The notes below the pieces were generated by a model that made no database searches, had not been told where the DNA came from, and worked only from the letters and a program-made list of their open reading frames with translations. Below are positions 43,176 through 53,087 of a stretch of DNA of 64,000 nt, piece after piece. Origin of the DNA: Oopsacas minuta (Eukaryota > Porifera > Hexactinellida > Lyssacinosida > Leucopsacidae); the NCBI GenBank assembly GCA_024704765.1, contig JAKMXF010000111.1:1499627-1563626 (forward strand), written 5' to 3'. Position 1 is the first letter of the stretch. Each line of letters begins with the position of its first letter. The translations under genes were made by a program, and so were the position numbers.

Positions 43176-43886
43176 TTAATCGGCTCCCAGACTGAAATGA
43201 TGTGCTACACCCTGCAAGAACTCCATTTTAGAACGATCTTGAGAATAATATTCACGAACTAGAGTCTTCAACGCTTCCTCACTCTGTTGGGACCGCCTTC
43301 GCTTGGTTGGTGGCTTGCCAACGAGGTAGTTAGTATGCCGCACCTCCACTAGGCCCTGCTCACGCTTGAGGGCTAGGAGGAACTTCCATATGGTGGGGTG
43401 ATGGCAGTCGACAGTGGCATTGAAGCTGTGGTGCCATGCCTCCACGGCGTTGGTTGTACGGGGGAGCCCGAAGGGCGTGCTGAGGTGGTAGTTCCACAGG
43501 TCGATGGGGAACGTCGCCGCTACATGGTATCCACTGGCTAGCGTGCGACCGATATACGTCCTCTCAAAGTAGTCGACTAGTTCGCCTATCTCAGACGTAA
43601 GGGGGAGGTCCATTGCCACTTGATCAAACAGATCATGTACGTCTGCTGGTCGGGCAAAAGCAAGGGCTGGTATCCTCCGGATGCACATAGCCAACTCTTC
43701 GTCATGTGTGTAGGCAGACTGCAGCCCTACAGACTGCACATGTCGCCAGATATTCTGTGTGAGGTGGAAGAAGCAGCACTTCACTACTGTGTTAGGCCAG
43801 ACATGCTCAAAGCTGGTAATCGCGCCCTTCTCAAAGTCCAGGAGCATCTGTTGAGGCTGGGCAAGTGGACACAGTAGGCCAATCAA
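43176..43886 (-). CDS. truncated MULE transposase, right arm
   Basis: The mirror copy of the left-arm frame: same 236 codons, same truncation, one residue different (GAD instead of GTD at the end). The two copies face each other tail to tail. Either could be transcribed into the other, giving double-stranded RNA. Confidence 0.88.
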   Translation of the reverse strand: MIGLLCPLAQPQQMLLDFEKGAITSFEHVWPNTVVKCCFFHLTQNIWRHVQSVGLQSAYTHDEELAMCIRRIPALAFARPADVHDLFDQVAMDLPLTSEIGELVDYFERTYIGRTLASGYHVAATFPIDLWNYHLSTPFGLPRTTNAVEAWHHSFNATVDCHHPTIWKFLLALKREQGLVEVRHTNYLVGKPPTKRRRSQQSEEALKTLVREYYSQDRSKMEFLQGVAHHFSLGAD

Positions 43887-43989
43887 ATTAGGTGCGAATT
43901 GTCGGTATTCCCCCCTACTTACCCCTCATACACGTATATTATACTAATTTAAATAATACTAGTAAAGGACAATTCAGTAACTATTTGCG

Positions 43990-44160
43990 TTAGTGAGTGT
44001 CACCAGCCAGTCGTGAAAGTAATCGAAATATGACTCAGAAACGCTTGAATCATCTTGTTATCTTACATTGCAATCAACAGCAGACTGATAATTTGGATCT
44101 CTTGAAAATTGCTGTCGATTTCACTTCAAGAAACGATAGAAGACAAATTTTTTTGGCAAT
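43990..44160 (+). pseudogene. hAT transposase C-terminal relic
   Basis: Reads ESNRNMTQKRLNHLVIL and later DFTSRNDRRQIF, the usual end of ZMYM1-like hAT transposases (MTQxRLNxLxxLH...FxSRNDRR). Only this tail remains between the MULE palindrome and the right terminus at 44387, supporting the hAT nature of the outer element. Confidence 0.65.
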
Positions 44161-44849
44161 TTTATATAATTTTGTCACTTTACAATACCAATACATACAT
44201 ATACTTAATGTAGCAAACATTTAGTTTGAATACTAATTGGGGTTTTGTGGCCAATCGTAGTATATAAAATACTCATAGAATCATAGTCATAGAGTATATA
44301 TGTCGCCCATATATTTCGTTCTATTTGAAGGTGGACATAGTTACACAGGTTAGCCCCCCTAGTTTTTATTAGCTTCCGCCGTCACTGCATATGAACAAAC
44401 ATAAACGCTCATTTCAGCTGGGCACTATACTATACTATGCTATAATCGGCCCAGTAAAAAGAATTGCCCTTTGAAATATGATATTAATCACAGTGGAATA
44501 GGGTAGTAATAATTAGTCTAGAAATCGCCCCAGTAGAAATTAGAAAAGGTAGAAAGTATATGAATTCATTCGTATATTCAACGCTACAGCTATGCATCAA
44601 TATTATTGTCAAGTTAAGCTTATAAAATGTATTATCTACACTATTATTAACTTATTTGTCAATCCTACGTGGAGACTTCGCGCATAGTAAAATACACAGT
44701 GCAGAAACTCGAAATATTTACTTCTGCTGTCATCAATTCCTGGCAGTGCTAACGATTGTAGAGATATTCTCGTTAGCATCGCGATATGAGCTGGAGTTAA
44801 TGAACAACGATCATCGGAGACAATTGTAGTTGTAGAGGAAATGATTTTT

Positions 44850-45309
44850 TAGACCCTTCAATCAAAGTTTTGTACTCTGAATTGCTACATACAATATAAT
44901 TCGATGTAGAAATACCAATTACATTTTATACTTGTAATCTTTGAACTGTAGAGTCAGCATATATCGACGCACTCGAGGAGGTATATCGATGGTGTAATTT
45001 AGATATATTAATTACAAGAAAAGTAGAACCTTTCGATATACCACAATAGAAAAAATATTCTTATTTCTTATAATAAATAGATTATAATTACCTTATAGAT
45101 CGCTACCGTACATGGTTAAGCCATTATTGTATTTCCTATATTGGATCTTCAACCCCTATGCAAATTGGAAATTTGATATATCTCAACAATACATGTATGC
45201 ACTTTACAGCGCAAAGATTAAAAGCATAAAATGTACTTAATATGTTTTACATCAAATTATATTGTATATAGCAAATTAGAGTACAAAACTTTGATTGAAG
45301 GGTCTAAAA
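44850..45309. repeat. foldback element upstream of B4GALNT-like gene
   Basis: Arms of about 70-80 bp: ttagacccttcaatcaaagt then tttgtactctgaattgc (44851-44925) pair with the end gagtacaaaactttgattga then agggtctaaaaag (45279-45312). Identity is high in the outer 40 bp. It ends about 55 nt before the ATG at 45365, so it may contribute promoter or 5' UTR sequence. Confidence 0.75.
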
Positions 45310-45364
45310 AGTAAGTACTACATATACTACGTTAAGCACCTTGTGCTGAGAAATTGAAAAGCTC

Positions 45365-47371
45365 ATGGTGCCAATTGTTCAAACAAAACGACTCTCAAGT
45401 TATTTATCAAGGAGGTTAATAAGCAGCACTAGTATTAAGATAATTTGTTTATGTGTCTTGTCCTACTTGATAATAACTAAATTCGGAATAAACTACTTCG
45501 TAACAGATATAGAAAGAATCGAAGTGAACTCTGATTACATTTCTTACACTACTCCTAAATTTGAATCCGAAGTGCAAAATGGGATTGATTTCGATTTGAA
45601 TCTTCCTTTATTAAGAAAAATGATTGTGAGAATATCCAACGCATATCAGTTCCCATCTAATTTTACAAATCCAGACGCACTATACAGCAATGATATGAAC
45701 AATGAATTATTTGCAAACTTAAAAAGAGGTTCTCTGAATGTATACATATGGATGGATATGTTTTCCGACTCGATTGATTTCCTGAAGTCTAAATTCGAAT
45801 ACCCCTACAACCCTTGGAAGAAATATTTCACAACCTCGCTGAACAAAATACAAGCAACAGAGCGTACTGGTGGAAGAATATTTGGTTACATACTCACTCG
45901 AGAACATGGGCTATATTCCTTTGAAGTGAAATACGTAGGATCAATAGAGTTATGGATATCGCCTGACACACTACCTTCTAATGCAATCAAATGTAAATCC
46001 GCTATGACAAAAGAAGTTAAGTACTTCTATGCTTATCTGAAATCTGAAAAGAAGCAGTACATTGAACTTATTTATGCTAGCGAAAAAGCTGGAGAAATAG
46101 AAATAAGATGGAAATGGAAGTCTACCTCCTACAAATATATAGATTCTGATTGTCTCTTTCCCTTCGTAAATGACACAGTTAAAATTGTCCCTGAGACGTA
46201 TAATCCATTACCTTTACTATTACACACTCCTAGCTCATGGATGAGAGATCAATTCCACCCTTTTGATGAGAGGAACACATTATTTTCTATCCCTCCTATT
46301 GATTTTAGCCAATTTGGAACAAGTTCTGTATTTGTCTCATGTGACTACAAACCAGCTATACCAAGTATAGATACATCTCTGAAACTAATCAATTCCTATC
46401 CTGCTAAAACTCTTCTCTCTAAGATCTCAATGGGGAATAATCAAAGTGTTACCGATGCAGTTATAAGTGAAGAATTGAAGGAAAATATACTTGCTCTATT
46501 TATGGTGAGCATATCTGGCGCATATCCAGCTGTTCATCTCTCTCGTCTCATGAACATGGAAAGACTAAACGACGATCATAATGGAGATCTCTATCTAATT
46601 GAAGTTATGGTTACACTTGCATCAAATTCATCGAAGGAGTATCTTCTCTCTCATTACGTAGTGCTTGGACACAAATATTATCCTCAATCTCAGTTTTGTC
46701 ATCCAACAAATATGAAGATTCGAAGAAATACATTTGTACACATTCTCGTAACTCACAGGAACCTGCCACAAATATTGAGAGAATTTGTTCAGAATATGGA
46801 ACAAGTGTATGATGAAACCAGGGATGAGAATTTTGGTGTGATTATCGTCAATTACGTGATCCCTCAGTTTAATGTTACCACATTGCTACGTCAGAGTAGG
46901 CTAAAACACTGGACTGTAATCGACATTGTAGGGCCCTGGACGAAAGTAGGTGCTATTAATTTAGGTATAGACAGTGTTAAGAATTCAGATGATATCATAT
47001 ACACTACTGATCTCTTTATCTATAACCCTTCACGTATCCTCGACGATATCCGTAAACATACTTTCCAGGGATACTCGGGGTTTGTTCCAGCAATTTTCTA
47101 TATGTCTGCAAGATTTAAACAAGATACACCGGACCAACCGAAAGGATTTTACTCATTGGAAGGATATGGATTATTTAGTTTATACAAGTCTGACTGGATA
47201 ATTTTAGGTGGAATGGATTCCATAAAATTCAAAGATAAATGGGGAGGTGAGGATACAGATTTAACAAACCGCGTCTTAAGAACTGGCTACGTGATATTTT
47301 GGATGGTTGCACAAGATAGTTACCACCAACCTCACTCTAAATCTTCCTTATGGGATGAAGACTCTCGTTAA
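45365..47371 (+). CDS. beta-1,4-N-acetylgalactosaminyltransferase (B4GALNT3/4-like)
   Basis: A type II Golgi enzyme that would transfer GalNAc in beta-1,4 linkage, in vertebrates to GlcNAc to form LacdiNAc. It is a 668-residue single exon. The cytosolic tail is basic, with a membrane anchor at about 24-40 (IKIICLCVLSYLIITKF). A PA14-like region at about 160-265 (GYILTREHGLYSFEVKYVGS, IELWIS) is as in B4GALNT3/4. The glycosyltransferase domain is C-terminal: TFVHILVTHRNL, then a DDIIYTTDLFIYNP segment in the DxD position, GFYSLEGYGLFSLYKSDW and GGMDSIKFKDKWGGEDTDL. WGGED lies at about 626-630, and a YHQPHSK metal or acceptor site near the end. Human B4GALNT3 is about 998 residues; the shorter length reflects a missing middle. 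The start is the first ATG after the foldback element. Intact. Confidence 0.85.
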   Translation: MVPIVQTKRLSSYLSRRLISSTSIKIICLCVLSYLIITKFGINYFVTDIERIEVNSDYISYTTPKFESEVQNGIDFDLNLPLLRKMIVRISNAYQFPSNFTNPDALYSNDMNNELFANLKRGSLNVYIWMDMFSDSIDFLKSKFEYPYNPWKKYFTTSLNKIQATERTGGRIFGYILTREHGLYSFEVKYVGSIELWISPDTLPSNAIKCKSAMTKEVKYFYAYLKSEKKQYIELIYASEKAGEIEIRWKWKSTSYKYIDSDCLFPFVNDTVKIVPETYNPLPLLLHTPSSWMRDQFHPFDERNTLFSIPPIDFSQFGTSSVFVSCDYKPAIPSIDTSLKLINSYPAKTLLSKISMGNNQSVTDAVISEELKENILALFMVSISGAYPAVHLSRLMNMERLNDDHNGDLYLIEVMVTLASNSSKEYLLSHYVVLGHKYYPQSQFCHPTNMKIRRNTFVHILVTHRNLPQILREFVQNMEQVYDETRDENFGVIIVNYVIPQFNVTTLLRQSRLKHWTVIDIVGPWTKVGAINLGIDSVKNSDDIIYTTDLFIYNPSRILDDIRKHTFQGYSGFVPAIFYMSARFKQDTPDQPKGFYSLEGYGLFSLYKSDWIILGGMDSIKFKDKWGGEDTDLTNRVLRTGYVIFWMVAQDSYHQPHSKSSLWDEDSR

Positions 47372-47779
47372 GCCTTTTGCAATTTTATTATTATTTTATT
47401 ATCTATTAATATATTGTGGTGTTCCAAGATCTGGCATACCAGGGCCGGGTCTTGGCCAGGATTTTGAAACGCTACGACTGCCCCCTTGAAGTTTCGTTTC
47501 AAATCATTCATTGTCAGAGGTAATCGAGTATTTATGTTCTAATAATGACATTAACGGAACGGACAAATCTTGTTTAAGAAAGTTAAAATTCTTTGCCGCT
47601 ATCTTCTTGTACGACGGTGGTAAGCCTTTGTTGTGTTGTGACTCTTCACCTATTGCAATCAATTGTAAAATTTATTGAGCTGTTGCATGAGATATTGACC
47701 CACTCTTATCACATTAAGCTATTGTCATCATGGATGACATTATCATATGACATCTACAAAATATATTGTTCATTAAACC
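47372..47779. other. non-coding 3' flank of B4GALNT-like gene
   Basis: AT-rich, with one GC-rich phrase near 47440-47490 (cagggccgggtcttggccagg) that may be a transposon end. No partner end was found. Confidence 0.35.
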
Positions 47780-48082
47780 CAGGGTTCTATCTACTGGGGG
47801 GGTGGGGGGAAGCTTCCTCCCCAAACACTTCAGCTTCCCCCCCAAAAATCTCATAAAATGTACTATTAATCGCAATATATTATTCAATTGATAAATTATT
47901 AGAATATCAATTCATTGTGAAAATACTATTTGAAGTGTAAATAAATAACAAATGGGAAATCTTCATTATTAGGAATTAAATTAAAGGTTTGGTGTTTACT
48001 TCAAGGTTGTAATATTTTGATAATTGGGTACTAAGGATTTTAAAGCTTCCCCCCCAAATTTAACATCCTAGATAGAACCCTG
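47780..48082. mobile_element. 303-bp element with 5-bp target duplication
   Basis: Perfect 14-bp terminal inverted repeats CAGGGTTCTATCTA (47780-47793) and its complement at 48069-48082. Flanks AAACC at 47775-47779 and 48083-48087. Inside are two runs of the type ggggggg and agcttccccccc near the ends. Non-coding. The 5-bp duplication does not fit hAT or Tc1. Confidence 0.75.
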
Positions 48083-48430
48083 AAACCACAAGAAGCACCG
48101 AAAGTTCAGTGTTTATGTTGCAGTGCAAACGCGAGATTGGTGTACACCCGTATAAACGCGAGAATATTCAAGTTTGGTTAATCTTGCGATTACACCAGTG
48201 TAAACGCGAGTAGAGTTGTAATAGAAATAGTGGTTTATTTATATGACATACGTATGTACTCAAATAGCGCAGTGTCCATGTAGCCAATTGTCCATGTGTA
48301 GCGAACTGTTCGTATTCGATTAATTATTAAATTGTATTGAGAATTCTCTTATTTTATGAAAATATATACATATATCAAATACTATATTACTACCAATACT
48401 ACGTACTATATTTATTACGCAAAATACCAG

Positions 48431-48938
48431 TAAAAATATATAATTTCAACCTGTGTCGACAGCTTAGTCTATTAAATTCAATTTGTTTAAAAAGTGGTAC
48501 TGTTAATTGGAGGCACTATGAAAGGTTAGGTTTAATCCCAATGCAAGCTTGGACCGAGTCATGATTTCCTGACCCGGTGACCCGGCTGACCAGGTAGACC
48601 AGGTTGAAATTTCTGACCCGGTGACCCGGTTTTCAAAACATTAATTTTCTATATTACATATCTATATACGTACATACAAGATTAGTAAAAATACTAATGA
48701 TTCATGAAAATGAAACGTCTAACTAATATTGACTGAATCTTTATGATTTACAAACCGATATAATTTAATTATCCATAAAGATATAAACCGGGTCAAGTCA
48801 AAATCAGTGACCCGGTTCAGACCCGGAAATTTATTGAAAATAATGACCCGGTCCAAGCCTGTCCCAATGCACATTGTGCCACTTTTAAAACAAATGGATT
48901 TTATTAGACTAAGCTGTCGGCACAGGTTGTAATTTTAC
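48431..48938. repeat. foldback element carrying a nested hAT MITE
   Basis: The outer arms aacctgtgtcgacagcttag then tctattaaat (48447-48480) pair with attagactaagctgtcggca then caggtt (48903-48928). The pairing continues inward through ttgtttaaaaagtgg against ccacttttaaaacaaa. The loop was the target of the MITE at 48544-48861. Confidence 0.75.
48544..48861. mobile_element. 318-bp hAT MITE
   Basis: Left end CAAGCTTGGACCG; right end inverted CAGGCTTGGACCG. Perfect 8-bp target duplication TCCCAATG at 48536-48543 and 48862-48869. Inside, repeated ctgacccggtgacccggt phrases on the left and tgacccggttcagacccgg on the right. Non-coding. Confidence 0.88.
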
Positions 48939-49429
48939 ATAATGCATTTTAGGAATGTTCCACTAATTAGAATGTAGCACATTTTTAGTATATTATTCTA
49001 GAGTTATTTTAGGGTAGAAAACAATCGGAAGTGATTCATTTGGGATTTTGGTTAAACTAATTTAACCAAAGATTGACCGGACATTAATTTGTATTATTAA
49101 TAATGAGTAATCTAAAAAATAATAATAATACAATCATTCAACTAAAAAACACAATAAATTCTTTAGACAAAGTATTATACAATCTTGATAATCTCTAGAA
49201 ACAAATAACTAGACACCACACTATAGTAGTCAACGCATCTTCAGCTAGAGACTAAAGAAAAACAAAGGAAATATAATATACTAACCATAGGGGATCCAAA
49301 TTTCTAATTAGTCACTACTATATCATACAGATAAGAAAGTAGCTGAGCAAACGAATAAAAGGAGAGGCCGGTTTTATAAATCTCATAAAAGTTAAATAAC
49401 CATTCAGAGTTTGTGAATTGACTTTTTAA
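48939..49429. other. non-coding, nothing seen
   Basis: AT-rich sequence between repeats; no frame, no paired ends. Confidence 0.35.
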
Positions 49430-49965
49430 GAGGAAAATGTCCAATCGACACCCTGACCCCTCAATGCACCGGACCCGACTGATTTTGGGCTCCTGGATCT
49501 GATATATATTTCAGGATATTCAATATTATTCGTCCCCTAATGTACTTAATATTCTATCCTCAAATCTTATGGATAAATAATAATTATCCTACAATTATCC
49601 CCTGTCTATCTTTGGAAACGAAATCTCTAGCATCAATTTGAAATACATGCAAAAAGGTGTGAAAATATGATTAATCCTATGATATATCTGTGAGTTTGTA
49701 ACTTTCAGACTGAAATTCTCAAAATCGGACTCTACTCATCCAATTACCCCTGACAACAAGTTGAAACCTAATTTCTAGCTTGATTTTATAGAAGGTATGA
49801 AAATATGATTAATCACCAAAAAGGTGTGAAATCTTCACTATAGAAAAAATCCATACCCGAAGTGCAAATCTCCGAACCAAAAATGCATTTGTATGCCATT
49901 TTTTATGTTAATTGGACTGCTAGATTTCGCACGACCGCGCGGACGTACGTCGCACATGCACTAAA
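49430..49965 (+). repeat. dispersed repeat family R2, long copy
   Basis: The most complete copy. It starts aaaatgtccaatcgacaccc and continues gactgattttgggctcctgg, gatattcaatattattcgtc, a gtgaaaatatgattaatcct segment, tctcaaaatcggactctact and ttacccctgacaac. It ends attggactgctagatttcgc followed by an acg-rich cgacgtacgtcgcacat end. No coding capacity. Confidence 0.75.
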
Positions 49966-49980
49966 AAATAGAAATCAGTC

Positions 49981-50605
49981 AAGACTACTTAAAAGTTGAA
50001 ACGGCTATCCTACATTTCATTTAGGTGACATTCTAGGGCGTAACTAGCATAGAGGCATGAGGCAGAGGAGGCAGCTGCTGCCTTGCTTTTGGGCGTTGCC
50101 TCATCTCCCTATTGTATTCGTTAATACATTGAGGCAAATATTCATCCTTGCCTCCTAGCTCTGGAATCTTCCCAGAAAGTTAGCATTATATAAATTGACT
50201 ATTTTCAAATATTTTGTAAAAAAGGTATTTTATCTAAATTTATGCTAATATTGATTGAAGTCATTCATTACTTCAAACTCAAGATAAATCCATGTTTCAC
50301 GGTAGCTTATTGGAAGACAAATTCTACCATGTCCATGTAGTAATTTATTTATCAAATTAGATTTTGTGAATTTTCAAAAAAATGACATGAAGACATGGCA
50401 AGAAATCTATTCTAAAGAAAATATTCTGATTACTTATCCCGTATAAATGAATAGAGGACATTAATTCATCAAAATACAAGAATTTCAAAGTCTAAAAAAA
50501 AAAAAAATCAACTTCCAATGAGCATTTTGATGTCATGATTTGAATGAGCCTAAACGAGGATGAAGGATGGCCGTTTGAACTTTGTAGGTAGTCTTCAATT
50601 ATTCC
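49981..50605. repeat. foldback element, second copy of the 27.7-kb family
   Basis: Arms aagactacttaaaagttgaa then acggctatcctacat...tttaggtgac against gcctaaacgaggatgaagga then tggccgtttgaac and gtaggtagtctt. The same wording as the inner arms at 27820-27860 and 28225-28290. The loop includes a phrase gaggcagaggaggcagctgc of unknown origin. Confidence 0.7.
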
Positions 50606-50961
50606 TTACATTTTCTACCTAAATATGTAATCAATTCATAAACTTTGATAGGTTAATTTATCTCTGATGAGATGTATAAAACTCGCCTCTCATTATTTGA
50701 TTACTCTGTTACTTTCCTATCTGTATTATATAGTAGTCTAAGGCCCAGCGAATATATACGAATACAAGTACTCCTTAAAGCTAGTGGCGTTTGTCAAAAA
50801 AGTAGTGTAGGGAGGCCGGAGCCCTCCCACAAGTTAAGCCTCTTCTTAGAAAACCTCGGAGAAAACGGCCTATAGGGATATAAGTAGGTGGGTCACCCCC
50901 CTCCAAAAGTCCACTACTTAAAGCCTTAATACGTTCCATCTTCTGACTTAATGATTTACCA
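50606..50961. other. non-coding gap between repeats
   Basis: No gene recognised. The short minus-strand frame overlapping 50781-51071 runs into repeat R1 and is a chance frame. Confidence 0.35.
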
Positions 50962-51350
50962 GATACGAGCGTGCTTCGCTTCTCGTGCTGTGCGGCTTGC
51001 GAACACTCTGTGTTCGCATGGGGCTTAGCGTACTTGATTACCTCAATGTAATTGTTGAGAGCAAGTCTCAAAGTATATTTCGAAGTTTCAACTATTTGTT
51101 TACTTTATATTCATAAAAACAACATTAAATTTGTATATGAAAACTTAAAATTCGAAATTCAGATTCAGCGAACTTGATTACCCCAATGTAATTGTTTACT
51201 TTCCCTATATCGTAATTAAAAGGATATGTTATTCCTTATATTATATGCAAATCATCTTCCCCTATCATTAAAATACAAAGGGAACAAACACACAAACAAA
51301 CAAACACACAAACAACAGACACAGACACAAACACACAATAATTGAGATTT
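50962..51350 (+). repeat. dispersed hairpin-rich repeat R1, copy 3 with CA-rich tail
   Basis: cgagcgtgcttcgcttctcg, gctgtgcggcttgc, hairpin GCGAACACTCTGTGTTCGC, tactttatattcataaaaac, gcgaacttgattacccc. It is followed at about 51280-51350 by an acaaacacacaaac-type simple tail and attgagatttagaatataga. A similar tail (aacaattgagatttattaat) lies at 56307, so the tail probably belongs to the family. Confidence 0.65.
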
Positions 51351-51556
51351 AGAATATAGATAAACTACTACGGGCGTTCAATATATTCTGATCACTGTGT
51401 TACTGTGGGGATTTATAACACAACAATAATATATTGATATTTGAATATGAATACTTAATCCTCTGTCTACAAGCTAGTATGATTTTTTCATTATCGCTTA
51501 AAAACTCAACAAGTTATATCAAATTTTACAACAGGTGTTTTTTATACTATACCTTT

Positions 51557-53019
51557 ATGACATCACTTGGCAAGAGTTCTAAAATCGAGCAAAGAGCTTA
51601 TGTCAAGATTCGTACTCTCCTCGGGAAATCTGCACACGAGATACATCTTGATTTGGTTCAAGTCTATACTACGAAAGGTGCTCTGTCTTGTGCAGGAGTC
51701 AGAAGATGGGCTCAGCGTTTCAGGCTGGGAAGAAAGTCTATCGAAGATGACCCTCGGCCTGGAGCACCAATTACGGCGGCATCTCCCATTAAATCGTGCG
51801 CTATTAAGAAACTGATAGACCTAGACCCACATATAACTATCAGGGAACTTTCTAATCTCTTTGATGATTTTCTAACTCATGAAGTGTAGAGAAGTACTTA
51901 TCATATTGAGTGCATAAGAATAGACTGTTATGGTCCAGAGAGTTGTTTCTATCCGTGCTAGTATGTCCAGTTGCCCTGGGTATAACAGCTCCCTTAGATG
52001 GTAGGTATACAGTAATGATTTTGAGTGGGGAAAGCTTTACTTCGTTCAGATGCTAGATGGGAGATAGATCTTCTAGGACAAGTAGGAGTGGAATGAATCT
52101 TAAAACAACAAGGACATGAGAAATCTGTAAAGTTGTCACAGAGATTTTTCAGGAATCATAGGTTCAAAATATGGTTAAATAAAGTTAGATATTTGGTGCA
52201 AGATAGTGAGTGCATAGGAATTTCTTAAAATTGTATCCCACATCTAATAGATGGGAAGTGTAGACCACATTTTAAGATCACAGCTCAAGTTGACGAAGGT
52301 TTGTGCCAGATGGGTCCCACATTTACTCAAAAGGCCCAGAAAGAGACAAGGGTGAGATGTTGTCGTGATCTCCTTAAATCCTACAAAGAATGCGACCCGA
52401 GAAGATTATTTGAGATAGTGACTGGTGATGAGACACATGGGTTCAGTATAACACACCTTTTTCCAAACAGGCAAATAAGGTGTGGATAGGAAAGCAGTCG
52501 GACCCTCCGATGATACCGCTTCCAGATTTCAGATCATCGAGGATCATGTATTGCATATTTTTTGATGCACATGGCCCAGTGGCCCAGGTGATAATTCCAA
52601 AGGGACAAACTGTTACTGGAAGCTTCTACACTAGTAATTGTCTTGGTGCAGTGGAAGAAAGCTTGTTGAAGAGGAGAAAAAGGACTGGTGCTAAAGGGTT
52701 GAGATTATTACATGATAATGCCCGTCCTCACAAAACCAAGCAAGTCAAAGAAAAAATCTTAAGGATGGGGATGATTGAGCTTGAACATCCACCCTACAGC
52801 CCAGATCTAGCTCCTTGTGATTTCTATCTCTTCCCTAAGCTTAAGGAATACCTCTCTGGTCGTTATTTTAGCAACAGTGCAGAACTAGGATCGGCGATTT
52901 TCCAGTATCTCAAACGGATACCGCCGGAAGACTATAAAAATATTTTTGTACAATGGTTGGAGAGTCTTCAACGCTGTATAAATAATGGTGGGGAGTATTT
53001 CGAAAACATTAAACACTGA
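51557..53019 (+). pseudogene. mariner DD34D transposase, broken
   Basis: The N-terminal part has the helix-turn-helix with RRWAQRFRLGRKSIEDDPRP and GAPITA. The middle part has KVCARWVPHLL, then RCCRDLLKSYKECDPRRLFE and IVTGDETH (first aspartate). The C-terminal part (52480-53019) has LLHDNARPH (second aspartate) and YSPDLAPCDFYLFPKLKEYL (third), with 34 residues between the last two, as in mariner. It is interrupted by the insertion at 51891-52254 and by frame changes near 52300-52340 and 52450-52480, plus a TGA near 51879. No functional protein. Confidence 0.9.
51891..52254. mobile_element. 364-bp insertion in the mariner transposase
   Basis: Flanked by the direct repeat GAAGTGTAGA (51881-51890 and 52255-52264). 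Removing the insert and one copy restores collinearity of the mariner reading (…SVDHILRSQLKLTKV). A 10-bp duplication suggests a MULE-type element. The ends are not clear inverted repeats, so the class is open. It shares tgagtgcata phrases near both ends. Confidence 0.6.
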
Positions 53020-53087
53020 TTGTTTGTGTACAACATACTTTTGGGTACTTTTGGGGGTAGTGATCAGAACTTATTGAACACCCGTAG

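Larger units (their letters stand above)
42355..43910. mobile_element. MULE palindrome, two arms of about 754 bp
   Basis: The arms 42377-43130 and 43153-43906 are inverted copies around a 22-nt spacer. The two protein frames they carry differ at only one residue (T/A in the penultimate position), and I found one further mismatch near the centre. The ends are ataccgacaattcgcacc, partly duplicated at the left. The 10-bp direct repeat CCCCCTACTT at 42345-42354 and 43911-43920 fits the 8-11 bp target duplication of Mutator-like elements. GC content is visibly higher than in the neighbouring DNA. Confidence 0.9.
41627..44387. mobile_element. outer hAT element hosting a transposon nest
   Basis: Left end CAGTGGCGGCGAACC at 41627; right end inverted CAGTGACGGCGGAAGC ending 44387. 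The flanking 8-mers CATATGAC (41619-41626) and CATATGAA (44388-44395) agree at 7 of 8. A hAT transposase C-terminal relic lies near the right end. Inside are a pogo-like MITE (41809-42157), another hAT-type end (42304, caagggcggcggaag with a run of C) and the MULE palindrome (about 42355-43910). Confidence 0.7.
51368..53087 (+). mobile_element. mariner transposon, decayed
   Basis: 1,720 bp flanked by TA (51366-51367, 53088-53089). The ends are CTACGGGCGTTCAATATATT and inverted CTACGGGTGTTCAATAAGTT, both continuing CTGATCACT. It contains one transposase remnant and a 364-bp insertion. Confidence 0.9.
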
